DNA from: Micavibrio sp. UBA1672 | Lineage (GTDB): Bacteria; Pseudomonadota; Alphaproteobacteria; Micavibrionales; Micavibrionaceae | DNA length: 41,607 bases | NCBI GenBank assembly: GCA_002320665.1 | Contig: DCKO01000114.1 | Coordinates: 1 to 41,607, forward strand | Direction of reading: 5' to 3' | Shown: piece after piece, positions 8,196-15,754 of the stretch | Numbering within the stretch: position 1 is the first letter of the stretch | Layout: every line of letters starts with the position of its first letter | Notes under the pieces: model-generated | The model's input: the letters and a program-made list of their open reading frames with translations, nothing else | What the model was told of the DNA's origin: nothing | Databases searched by the model: none | Made by a program: the position numbers and the translations under genes

Positions 8196-8894
8196 TCATA
8201 ATTCTACATCAAAATTTGTTAATGCATCATTTGTGCTTCTAGTTGAGGCAACTTTTTTGAAGTACATGACTTTACAATTTCCAATTGCATATGGGTTGAC
8301 GTACTCTCCTTTTTCTAGCTGACTAACAACATCGCCACCTGTGTGCTTTAGATAGTCATGTGCGCTAGCTTCTTCCCTGAATCTGTTTTCTGAAAGAACA
8401 TCATTAGCGCTAAAACCATACTGTTTGAGCTGTTTTAAGACTTCATCATGACGCGGATCACATTTTACGATTTCACTTTTAGTAGCATATGCATCCAGCC
8501 ATGTCATAATTGCATCATCACCACGTGCTAGAACCTGAGGTAGGTCATCCACCATAGTATTAAATTCAATGACACGGTTCTGATCTTCTTCATCACGTTT
8601 TTTGTATAATGCAGCATATTCAGGAGAGTTATAATATTCTTTTTCTTGATGTTCATATTCATCAAAATATTGATTTCTTAAACTTTGCATTTGCGATCTT
8701 GTAAATTCTGGTGTTACGGTCAGGCTTATTCCACTAGTCACACCTGTTAATTCGATTGTAACATCCTGATTAGTATCTCTGCTCTTAGTCATGGCATCAT
8801 GTAAAGACAAATGCAACGAATCGCCAAGGCGAGCAGCACCTTCAGGAATTTCTCGCTGATTATCAAAAGTTTCTTTTAAATTGTCTTGAGTCAT
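8196..8894 (-). CDS. hypothetical protein, second gene of an unknown two-gene unit
   Basis: Unrecognised 232-residue soluble protein, mostly acidic and rich in charged residues, with no signal peptide or membrane segment. The N-terminal part has a beta-like stretch (VTIELTGVTSGISLTVTPEF); the middle is a highly charged helix (YFDEYEHQEKEYYNSPEYAALYKKRDEEDQ); the C-terminal third has ENRFREEASAHDYLKHTGGDV. An AAGGAG sits at good distance before the ATG. It starts 24 bases downstream of the 112-residue gene, so the two are probably one transcript. It converges on lolA. No function can be assigned. Confidence 0.75.
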   Translation of the reverse strand: MTQDNLKETFDNQREIPEGAARLGDSLHLSLHDAMTKSRDTNQDVTIELTGVTSGISLTVTPEFTRSQMQSLRNQYFDEYEHQEKEYYNSPEYAALYKKRDEEDQNRVIEFNTMVDDLPQVLARGDDAIMTWLDAYATKSEIVKCDPRHDEVLKQLKQYGFSANDVLSENRFREEASAHDYLKHTGGDVVSQLEKGEYVNPYAIGNCKVMYFKKVASTRSTNDALTNFDVEL

Positions 8895-8918
8895 TTTATT
8901 TCTCCTTGAATATTTGAA

Positions 8919-9257
8919 TTATGAATATGTAAATGCTTCCAAAACCAGACTGGAACCAGGCATAATGGCATCAGCCGCCGCATTAAAACTTGCCTTGGCA
9001 GCAATTTCGAGAACCGGAAAAAGCCCGTTCATACAGGCATCGGCTATGGTGCTATAAAAATTGACAGAACCATCCATAAAGATTGATGAAAGTGCTGCGT
9101 CTGGTGTGGCCTGATAAGCATTATGAAGGGCATTACCATAGAAGATATAAAACGGTGTCCCAGCCAAACCGGGCCATTTTAATAACCATTTATTAACACT
9201 GCTGAAAATACTGGACAATCCACCTGATTCCACAGGTGCTGTAGATGCTTGTTGCAC
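8919..9257 (-). CDS. small hydrophobic hypothetical protein, first gene of an unknown two-gene unit
   Basis: Unrecognised 112-residue protein with few charged residues. It is rich in Ala, Ser and aromatics, with moderately hydrophobic helices (KWPGLAGTPFYIFYGNALHNAYQA and FPVLEIAAKASFNAAADAIM). It has no classical signal peptide. The start is GTG 9257, with AAGGA about ten bases before it and an in-frame stop upstream; an overlapping ATG two bases earlier is in another frame. It might associate with membranes or form a partner complex with the acidic product of the next gene; this is inference from composition and spacing only. Confidence 0.6.
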   Translation of the reverse strand: MQQASTAPVESGGLSSIFSSVNKWLLKWPGLAGTPFYIFYGNALHNAYQATPDAALSSIFMDGSVNFYSTIADACMNGLFPVLEIAAKASFNAAADAIMPGSSLVLEAFTYS

Positions 9258-9355
9258 ATTTTTAACTTTCCTTCGGGATTAACCCGTGACTTTTCCAATT
9301 TATCTTTCAGAGAGCTAACTCTGTGCTTCATTATTTATTATTGCCAATAACGGTA

Positions 9356-10357
9356 CTAAATTTTCTTCTGAATGTCAAGAAAAAGTGAATTATCTATAAA
9401 ATCGTTGTAATCTGGTATAGTTTGTCCCATAAATTGCGTGTCATTTTCAGTAATCCATTGCCCTAATTCAAGAACATTATTTAAAAAATTATCTTGTATG
9501 GGCTCTAGCTGAACTTTTACATCTTCTGTAATAGTTTCATGTTCCAGCAATTGGTTTTTTTTAAGTGTATTCATGTCTATGCCAGTATCACTTAATATCC
9601 AGTTATATAGCTCATCTGGATGCCTCTTTATATAATCTTCAGCTTTCTTCAGCGCCATCATCAACTGGATGCATATATTTCTGTGTTTGATTAAGAACGG
9701 TTTTGTGACGGCCAGAACTACCTCAGATTGATAAATGCCATTATTGTGGAATTTCGTCCACGGAATGCCTAACTCATTCATAGCAAGAAGCGCATATTGG
9801 GAGTAAGCATGCCATATGCTAATCGCATCGACTTCGCCTCTTACCAAAGCATCAGGCATCGCTTGAGGAGAAATTGGTTTGAGTGTAATACTGCTTTTTG
9901 GAATGTTATAGACATTTAAAAAACGCATCAAAAAGCTATGGGAGGTTGTACGAGGGGTGAAGCCTATTGTTTTGCCAAGTAAGTCTGCAGGCTCTGGTTT
10001 CTGGTCTTTGTCATGACGCATGACCATGCTATCCGATAAGCGTTTTTCCAAAGAAGCTACACATTTGATAGGAATTTTAGATTTGAGATATCCTAGGTAA
10101 GCAATGTTTATTTCAAGCAGGTACGCCGTATTAAGTTCACCTTCGAGCATCAGCTCCATGGATTTACGTGCATAAGGTACAGTTTTTATCTTAATCGGGA
10201 CTTTATAATCATGAAAAAATCCCTTTTGATCGGCTAAATGAATCAAAAGTGCCACGGATTTCGCTTTTCCGGTTTTTACAATATTATCTCTGCGCTTTTT
10301 TGATAAATGATACGCCATTTTATGAGGATAGTTTGGGGTTTGCTTTCGTATAAACAT
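9356..10357 (-). CDS. NMT1/SsuA-like substrate-binding protein lacking an export signal
   Basis: 333 residues matching the type II periplasmic binding fold of the nitrate/sulfonate/taurine family (NMT1/THI5-like). Recognisable blocks are LIHLADQKGFFHDY, MLEGELNTAYLLEI, PADLLGKTIGFTPRTTSHSFLMRFL and ALVRGEVDAISIWHAYSQYALL. Family members normally start with a signal peptide or lipobox; here the N-terminus is basic (MAYHLSKKRRDNIVKTGKAK) and runs straight into the first strand, so the protein should stay in the cytoplasm. No permease or ATPase gene is adjacent. It is divergent from recR across 47 bases, and the unknown gene pair follows it on the same strand. A cytoplasmic ligand sensor is one possibility. 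Confidence 0.75.
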   Translation of the reverse strand: MFIRKQTPNYPHKMAYHLSKKRRDNIVKTGKAKSVALLIHLADQKGFFHDYKVPIKIKTVPYARKSMELMLEGELNTAYLLEINIAYLGYLKSKIPIKCVASLEKRLSDSMVMRHDKDQKPEPADLLGKTIGFTPRTTSHSFLMRFLNVYNIPKSSITLKPISPQAMPDALVRGEVDAISIWHAYSQYALLAMNELGIPWTKFHNNGIYQSEVVLAVTKPFLIKHRNICIQLMMALKKAEDYIKRHPDELYNWILSDTGIDMNTLKKNQLLEHETITEDVKVQLEPIQDNFLNNVLELGQWITENDTQFMGQTIPDYNDFIDNSLFLDIQKKI

Positions 10358-10404
10358 CTTTTCAGTGCTATAACTCAGCTATAATACTAGAAAGTTAAGG
10401 AACT

Positions 10405-11019
10405 GTGTATAGTAAAGCTATTATGAATGATAACCCACTAGATCATCTTATAAAATTATTAGGTAGCTTGCCAGGACTGGGGAATAGATCAGCGCGCCGC
10501 ATAGCGCTGCATTTGCTTTCTAAGCGTGGATCATTAATGGTGCCTTTGGCGGACGCCCTGAAGGATACGGCTGAAAATATCAAAAATTGTAACATCTGTA
10601 ACACTCTGGATTTATCTGATCCTTGTAATATCTGCCGCGATCCCAAGCGGGATAAGCGTCAAATCTGTGTCGTCGCGCAAGTCAGTGACGTGTGGGCAAT
10701 CGAACGCACAGGCGCGTTTAAAGGGACATATCATGTTTTGGGCGGTGTGCTTTGTGCATTAGATGGGATCGGGCCTGAGGATTTAGGGCTGGGCAAATTA
10801 AAACTTCGTTTGGAAGAAACAGAAAACAGGGAAGAGCAAGAGGTCATTCTAGCCTTAAGTGCCACGGTCGATGGACAATCAACAGCGCATTATATTGCTG
10901 ATATGCTCATGCCTTTAGGCATCAAAGTCTCGAAGCTTGCCCATGGCATGCCCGTGGGCGGAGAGCTGGATTATCTGGATGATGGCACTATAACCACAGC
11001 CCTCCGATCCAGAGCTTAG
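10405..11019 (+). CDS. recR: recombination mediator RecR
   Basis: With RecO (and RecF) loads RecA onto SSB-coated gaps. 204 aa from GTG 10405, which has AAGG just upstream; ATG 10423 in the same frame is an alternative giving 198 aa and fits other RecR N-termini. Parts in order: helix-hairpin-helix (LGSLPGLGNRSARRIALHLL), a four-cysteine zinc site (C62, C65, C74, C77 from the GTG), a Toprim domain starting ICVVAQVSDVWAIERTGAFKGTYHVLGG, and the C-terminal YIADMLMPLGIKVSKLAHGMPVGGELDYLDDGT block. The usual dnaX and ybaB neighbours are absent. Confidence 0.96.
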   Translation: MYSKAIMNDNPLDHLIKLLGSLPGLGNRSARRIALHLLSKRGSLMVPLADALKDTAENIKNCNICNTLDLSDPCNICRDPKRDKRQICVVAQVSDVWAIERTGAFKGTYHVLGGVLCALDGIGPEDLGLGKLKLRLEETENREEQEVILALSATVDGQSTAHYIADMLMPLGIKVSKLAHGMPVGGELDYLDDGTITTALRSRA

Positions 11020-11110
11020 AGCATTCAACTTGATCAGTCTCACTCACCGCATACGTAAATTTTTACGCTGCGTTCTTCGTTCCTAGCTCAATTTAAATGC
11101 TGATTGCTCT
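11018..11110. repeat. possible dispersed palindromic element after recR
   Basis: A 93-base stretch bounded by inverted AGAGCA/TGCTCT, with partial complementarity continuing inward. In the middle is a hairpin of the form CGCA-TA-CGTAAA...TTTACG-C-TGCG (about 11049-11072). It overlaps the recR stop codon. The form resembles REP/ERIC-like intergenic elements, but no second copy was found in this window. Confidence 0.35.
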
Positions 11111-11120
11111 TATTTTTTGC

Positions 11121-11456
11121 TTACTCTTTCTCCGAGATATAAACGCTACCATCCGTATTAGCGCGTAAAACCGCGATATGCGTATAATGCGCCGTATTTT
11201 CGCCGCCTAATGCAACATCGTAATATAGGCCTGCCGGGAAATAGTGATCTGACGTGCTCGCACTCACAGATGAATCGCCAAAACGCACATAAACAGGAAC
11301 ATCAGCATAAAGGCTAATGATGCGTGTATCTGCAGCAAAAGCCGTAGAGTTTCTAGCTGAAGATGCACTCGCAGAAATGCTATGTGCTCCACCTTGTTTT
11401 AGGCGTAGAGCAGGGATCGGGTTATCATTGGAATCCTGTGGTAAAAATGTAGACAT
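11121..11456 (-). CDS. small hypothetical protein, possibly phage-derived
   Basis: 111 residues, beta-rich, Ser/Ala-rich, no signal peptide, no cysteine. The pattern (NPIPALRLKQGGAHSI, SARNSTAF, RIISLYADVPVYVRFGDSSV, DHYFPAGLYYDVALGG, THIAVLRANTDGSVYISEKE) recalls small beta-sandwich proteins of phage or gene-transfer-agent origin; this is an impression from composition, not an identified family. It has a strong AAGGAGAG ribosome site. A terminator lies only 25 bases before its start, so expression needs read-through or a very short promoter. Confidence 0.65.
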   Translation of the reverse strand: MSTFLPQDSNDNPIPALRLKQGGAHSISASASSARNSTAFAADTRIISLYADVPVYVRFGDSSVSASTSDHYFPAGLYYDVALGGENTAHYTHIAVLRANTDGSVYISEKE

Positions 11457-11480
11457 AATTTTCTCTCCTTTTTAGACAAT

Positions 11481-11516
11481 AAAAAACGCATAAGAACGTT
11501 CATTAGTTCCTATGCG
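11481..11516 (-). terminator. intrinsic terminator after the Wzc-like gene
   Basis: On the minus strand: an 11-bp stem (CGCATAGGAAC and GTTCTTATGCG, one G-U pair), an 8-base loop, then six Us. It lies downstream of the Wzc-like gene and immediately upstream of the 111-residue gene. Confidence 0.8.
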
Positions 11517-11589
11517 AAAAACGGATTTCTGGTGTTTATGCAGGCAACTATAAAAGGAAGGTCTTATTATGTCAAGGAATTATTTCCTA

Positions 11590-13650
11590 TTAACTGTGGC
11601 TTAGCTCACGCTTCTCAGAAGGATCGATTTGCGCAAAGATAAAAGAAATAGGCTTATTCAAGGCATTTTTGATCTGCTTAAGCCCTTGGAAAACAGAGTC
11701 CTTTTTGGTTTTGCCATAGCGGATATTATATAGAACCTGATCGGATAGTTTTGCAAAAATAAGAACATCTGCAAAAGTCAGACAACTTGGTGTGTCAATC
11801 AAAACAACATCATAACGTCGCTTTAAATCCTCAATCAGATCAGTCATTTTGCTGGAGGATAGCAAACGGTTTGCATTATCCGGCGTTGTCTTGCTAAAGA
11901 TCATATCGATATTCAGGCGCTCATTCATATGAATGATTTCATTCAAGGTTTTCTTATTGGTCAGATAATCAACAACGGATGTTGTATTACCGCGTCCTGT
12001 AGCTTCATGTAGGTTTGGCTCTCTTAGGTTACCATCCAGAATAACAACCTTTTTACCAGCATTGGCAAATATACGCGCAAGCCATAGAAGCGTTTGGGTC
12101 TTACCTTCATTTGAAATAGAGGATGTCAATGTCACAACATATCCCAAATGATTTTTAGTTTCTAATTTCGAGTCTAGTTTCAAAGCCAAAGCACTCAGGG
12201 ATTTTTCGACCTCTGGCGGAGGGTTTTTTGTGCGCTCGAACTGTGAAATTTTACAAGTCTTCGAAACATCCGGAATACTGGCCATGCAGTCTAACTCCGT
12301 GTCAGATTCGATATCGCGCGAGGAGAAATATCGCAATGCGCGCAAGCGTTCCTTAAAGAATATAAACATGCACACAATGGCAAATGTAATAATCATTATA
12401 AAAGCCAGCGTATGTTCCTTGGCTGAGTTTTGTTGAAGATTTGCGGATGAGGCTAGCGATTCAATCTTTACCGTATAAGGCAATGTTGCAACATCTGCTT
12501 TAACCGCCTTATAAGAGGCCTCCTGAAAAAGGGCATTGCTTGTGGCCAAGCCGGAGACAAGATCTTTCAAACCGGTCAATTGATCTTGTATAGCAGAGCG
12601 CATTTTCAGGGATTTATTGGCTTGCGTGGATAGAATATCCTTTTGCAAAATGACGGTATCAAGTTGCCTTTCTAATAAGCTTATCTCATTTTGATGTTTG
12701 AGGATTTTCTCGTGTTGTCGACCTTTAATTTTTTGTGCTGCGGCGTTGATCTCATATGTATACTGCACAATCTCCTCAGCAATAGCCTTGATTTTAGGGT
12801 GCTTATGACCATAACGCTGCGACAATTCATCTAACTCATTTTGCTTTGATTTTTGTGCAGCATGCATTTTTCTGATTTTGGACGAGTTTGGTTTATCAAG
12901 TGATGATTTTAAGCTCTTTATCGTGCTTTCATGTTCCGATATCTCATTTTCTATTGCAAGAATACGATCTTCCAAAACAATTAAATCTTTCTCTAAACTA
13001 TCTCTGGTTTTACTTATATCCTCAATCATGGTGTCAATTTGATTGGACACAGTTTGAAAAATAGCTGCGTGAGGTAGAATTTCATTTGAAACCTGTCTGG
13101 CTGGAGCTTTTCTTTCCTCGAATTGCTGCGCTTTTTGATAGAAGTTTTCCATGTAGGACAGGGCATACTGGTTTACTACACGCGCAGCATCAGAAGGGTT
13201 CTTCGCGCTATAGGTGATCTCTATAAAAGGTGTCTCGTTACCACCAGATATAACCACATTTGAAAAATCGATTCTATTGCTAACATGTGCTGAATTTCCA
13301 GCTGCCGGCTGAATATCGTTAAGATTTTCAGCAGAAACGTTCAGACTTCTGAATCCAGAACCTTTTCTTTGTGTATTAAGCGCATATTCATAATCATAAG
13401 CACTATGTCTGGCTCTGGTCTTGAATGTATTTGACTGTAAGACATGAACTTCATTCATCAGATAGTTTTGAAGATTGGCACTATTATCAATCGAGCTTGG
13501 TTGTATTAATAATTTTGCCTTCGCAGTGTATGATATAGGCACATATGGTAAGGCCCAAAATGACAGTAAGCCAGCATATATAAAGGCGAAAGCCAATAAT
13601 AACAGATGCCTGTCTAATATAGCAAAAAAAGAGTTTTGTTCGTTCCTCAT
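11590..13650 (-). CDS. Wzc-like polysaccharide copolymerase/BY-kinase-type ATPase
   Basis: Inner-membrane protein that sets chain length and drives export of capsule or exopolysaccharide. 686 aa. Membrane segment 1 is at about 15-36, followed by a Wzz domain with a long coiled coil (about 195-350). Membrane segment 2 is at about 412-432 and the cytoplasmic kinase-like domain at about 480-680. Walker A is SSISNEGKTQ (K517), Walker A' VVILDGNLREP (D539), Walker B DVVLIDTPS (D619). The tyrosine-rich C-terminal tail that is autophosphorylated in true Wzc is missing: no Tyr follows Y645. Its partner Wza-like gene lies 28 bases upstream. No glycosyltransferases are nearby. Confidence 0.88.
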   Translation of the reverse strand: MRNEQNSFFAILDRHLLLLAFAFIYAGLLSFWALPYVPISYTAKAKLLIQPSSIDNSANLQNYLMNEVHVLQSNTFKTRARHSAYDYEYALNTQRKGSGFRSLNVSAENLNDIQPAAGNSAHVSNRIDFSNVVISGGNETPFIEITYSAKNPSDAARVVNQYALSYMENFYQKAQQFEERKAPARQVSNEILPHAAIFQTVSNQIDTMIEDISKTRDSLEKDLIVLEDRILAIENEISEHESTIKSLKSSLDKPNSSKIRKMHAAQKSKQNELDELSQRYGHKHPKIKAIAEEIVQYTYEINAAAQKIKGRQHEKILKHQNEISLLERQLDTVILQKDILSTQANKSLKMRSAIQDQLTGLKDLVSGLATSNALFQEASYKAVKADVATLPYTVKIESLASSANLQQNSAKEHTLAFIMIITFAIVCMFIFFKERLRALRYFSSRDIESDTELDCMASIPDVSKTCKISQFERTKNPPPEVEKSLSALALKLDSKLETKNHLGYVVTLTSSISNEGKTQTLLWLARIFANAGKKVVILDGNLREPNLHEATGRGNTTSVVDYLTNKKTLNEIIHMNERLNIDMIFSKTTPDNANRLLSSSKMTDLIEDLKRRYDVVLIDTPSCLTFADVLIFAKLSDQVLYNIRYGKTKKDSVFQGLKQIKNALNKPISFIFAQIDPSEKRELSHS

Positions 13651-13678
13651 AATATCCTGTTCCCCTCAGAGCCTTATC

Positions 13679-14386
13679 CTAAAATACTTGTTTTTTGACT
13701 CTGATTGTATCTCCGGGCTTTAAGACCTTGAAATACGGGACCATCTTGATTGCTGCAGGGGCAGCTCTATCTTTATTGGCGTTTTCAATAAGCTCAAAAT
13801 AATCTTGATTAGCCTCATCTGAAAAACCGCCAGCAAGTGCCGCGGCTTTTATTGGTGTAAGATTTGAAGAAAACTTATAGGCACCGGGGTTTGCAACCTC
13901 GCCAATAATATAAATCGGCTCGGCAGGCTTAAAATCAATAGAAACAATCGGTTTATGTATAAAACCATCCTGAAGGCGACTGGTGATTGCTGCTGTGATA
14001 TCTGTTATCTCTTGCCCTAATACTGAAACCGAACCAATCAGAGGTAAGTTAATATTCCCATCATAGTCAATTTCATACTGCCCTGTTAAATCGGACTCGT
14101 CTTGGATATTCAGGACAATAAGATCGCCATCTTGTATGATTGTGCGTTTCTCGGTTTCTTCTTTTGACATATCGATATCGTCTTGAGTAACAACTTTGCC
14201 AGCTTCAGGCTCTATGTTTTCATACGCCTCTTCGGCCTTTGGAGGAGTTTGAGACCGTATGATTCTCTCGGGATTAAACGGTATAGCTTTGCCGCTTTCA
14301 ATGTCTGCACGTGCAAGTGACGTCATGCCAGATGCAGATAATAATGTGGTTACGCATAACAAAATAGGTCTTGATTTGAAAACCAT
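13679..14386 (-). CDS. Wza-like polysaccharide export protein
   Basis: Periplasmic/outer-membrane polysaccharide export component. 235 aa. Signal peptide about 1-27 (LLCVTTLLSASGMTSLARA), with no lipobox cysteine at the cleavage site, unlike E. coli Wza. Poly_export domain at about 80-150 (IIQDGDLIVLNIQDESDLTGQYEIDYDGN), then an SLBB-type domain (PIYIIGEVANPGAYKF) to the end. It is shorter than Wza (about 360 aa) and lacks the extra SLBB repeat and C-terminal helix that forms the outer-membrane pore, as in many short alphaproteobacterial members. It precedes the Wzc-like gene by 28 bases, surely as an operon. Confidence 0.88.
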   Translation of the reverse strand: MVFKSRPILLCVTTLLSASGMTSLARADIESGKAIPFNPERIIRSQTPPKAEEAYENIEPEAGKVVTQDDIDMSKEETEKRTIIQDGDLIVLNIQDESDLTGQYEIDYDGNINLPLIGSVSVLGQEITDITAAITSRLQDGFIHKPIVSIDFKPAEPIYIIGEVANPGAYKFSSNLTPIKAAALAGGFSDEANQDYFELIENANKDRAAPAAIKMVPYFKVLKPGDTIRVKKQVF

Positions 14387-14545
14387 ATCGATGCTTCCAA
14401 TTCTCTAATAGAGTTAAGATAAAAAATTTCCAATTAATGGAAACAAAACTAAGTTGGCGGAGTATAGGGATCAAGATACCTGTCTCTGATTTTTTGCAAA
14501 TCAGCGAAAACGATACGGTATGTATGGAAGGATAAGCTTGGTATA

Positions 14546-15358
14546 TCAGGCTTTAATGGCGTGTGAAATTAATTCGGATCCGATGGGGATATCTACAAGC
14601 TTAACGCTTAATTCGGGTTTTATTTCGCCTGTGTTGAGCAATTCATCATAATCAGCCACAGCCTCGGCAAAACGATTCGCCGCCTCGAGTGGCTCTGTTT
14701 CGTATAAAGGGCGCTGAAGCAATAAGGCAAACTCGGATGCGCCAGTCTGGGCAATAATATCAGACTGCCTGCGCAAGCGGACAAGATATTGGGATAGCTT
14801 AGCCGCAGTAAGCTCAGCGGCATAAGGCCCTTCATTCTGATAAATATCCTGATAATTGGACACAGCAATAAAAACAATGAAGGTCTTCTCACCATAACGA
14901 CCAGAACGGTCTATGGCAGAGAGGAATAGCTGGTTAAACGCCGACTTTGCAATGATACCGCCTGCGCTGGGGTAGTCTTCCGAGTCATCACCGATTCGCT
15001 TTATCAAGCGTGTTAAGTGCTTGGCATTATCCAACTGGACATCAAGTGTTTCAGGGTTCACAGGTTTTAGCAAACAATCATTTGCACCGGCCTGAATGGC
15101 TTCTGTTCGTTGAATATTTGATCCCATCTGAACAACATAAGGATAATTTCCAGCTGCTCGTCTGAGATTTAAAATTAAAGGACGTGCACTCGTCAGAGGC
15201 GCAGGGTCAATATAGATAACATCAAACTCTTCCTTTTCCAGCCGCTCCACAGCATTATTTTTAACAGGTTCTTGCGCGACCTTATGCCCTACTGGTTCCA
15301 GTCGGCTGGTCATCATCTGAATAGTAATGTCTTCACGGTCAATGATAAGGATCTTCAT
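14546..15358 (-). CDS. receiver-domain protein with degenerate GGDEF domain
   Basis: Cytoplasmic two-domain regulator of 270 aa, starting at ATG 15358, the natural start of the receiver fold (MKILIIDRED); the frame is open 60 bases further upstream. The receiver domain is about 1-118 with acidic D7, phosphoacceptor D51 (VIYIDPAP) and K98 (LLKP). The second domain (about 140-262) has GGDEF topology (YGEKTFIVFIAVSNYQDIY ... LRRQSDIIAQTGASEFALLL), but the signature is GASEF instead of GGDEF. It is therefore probably not a diguanylate cyclase. It may act through GTP/c-di-GMP binding or protein contact. The nearby wza/wzc pair makes a link with polysaccharide control plausible. Confidence 0.8.
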   Translation of the reverse strand: MKILIIDREDITIQMMTSRLEPVGHKVAQEPVKNNAVERLEKEEFDVIYIDPAPLTSARPLILNLRRAAGNYPYVVQMGSNIQRTEAIQAGANDCLLKPVNPETLDVQLDNAKHLTRLIKRIGDDSEDYPSAGGIIAKSAFNQLFLSAIDRSGRYGEKTFIVFIAVSNYQDIYQNEGPYAAELTAAKLSQYLVRLRRQSDIIAQTGASEFALLLQRPLYETEPLEAANRFAEAVADYDELLNTGEIKPELSVKLVDIPIGSELISHAIKA

Positions 15359-15499
15359 GATTTTGATCTTCGCTAGTAATTTAAAACAAAATAGCAACGC
15401 ACCATGTGATAATGACAAAAAAACAGTTAAAATAAAACTAATAAAACCCTATTAAGCGTTTAAACTTCACCATTAAATTGAAAAAAGTGAAATTTTGAT

Positions 15500-15528
15500 T
15501 TGTTAAAACTAAAAAGATCAATTATTAC
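15500..15528 (+). promoter_or_regulatory. possible promoter of tRNA-Leu
   Basis: TTGTTA (15500-15505), 17-base spacer, TATTAC (15523-15528), about 20 bases before the tRNA 5' end. Each hexamer matches four of six consensus bases. Weak, by eye. Confidence 0.3.
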
Positions 15529-15547
15529 ATTGAAACCCTGATTTTTT

Positions 15548-15635
15548 GCCCGGGTGGCGGAATTGGTAGACGCGCTAGCTTCAGGTGCTAGTTCCCCTTG
15601 TGGGAGTGAAGGTTCAAGTCCTTTCCCGGGCACCA
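15548..15635 (+). tRNA. tRNA-Leu (CAG)
   Basis: Complete class II tRNA of 88 bases including the encoded CCA. Acceptor stem GCCCGGG/CCCGGGC. Anticodon stem CTAGC/GCTAG with loop TTCAGGT, giving anticodon CAG at 15582-15584, which reads CUG. There is a long variable arm (TCCCCTTGTGGGAG) and a T loop TTCAAGT. No integration scar or repeated 3' end was seen next to it. Confidence 0.97.
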
Positions 15636-15754
15636 TCTTTTGGCTACTGAAAAAAACTCCGCTTGAGCTTTATAATGTACTTTGTTAAACCGGATTACGG
15701 CGATATGATTAAGCGTCTGAAAAAACGGATTTTTTAATTAAAGGCATAAAGTGA

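Noticed and set aside
15548..15635. tRNA-Leu as an integration site
   Set aside because: No repeated 3' end and no integrase gene in the window.
15671..15676. TATAAT upstream of rnd as a full promoter
   Set aside because: The hexamer is perfect but no acceptable -35 lies at 16-19 bases; recorded only as a possibility in the rnd entry.
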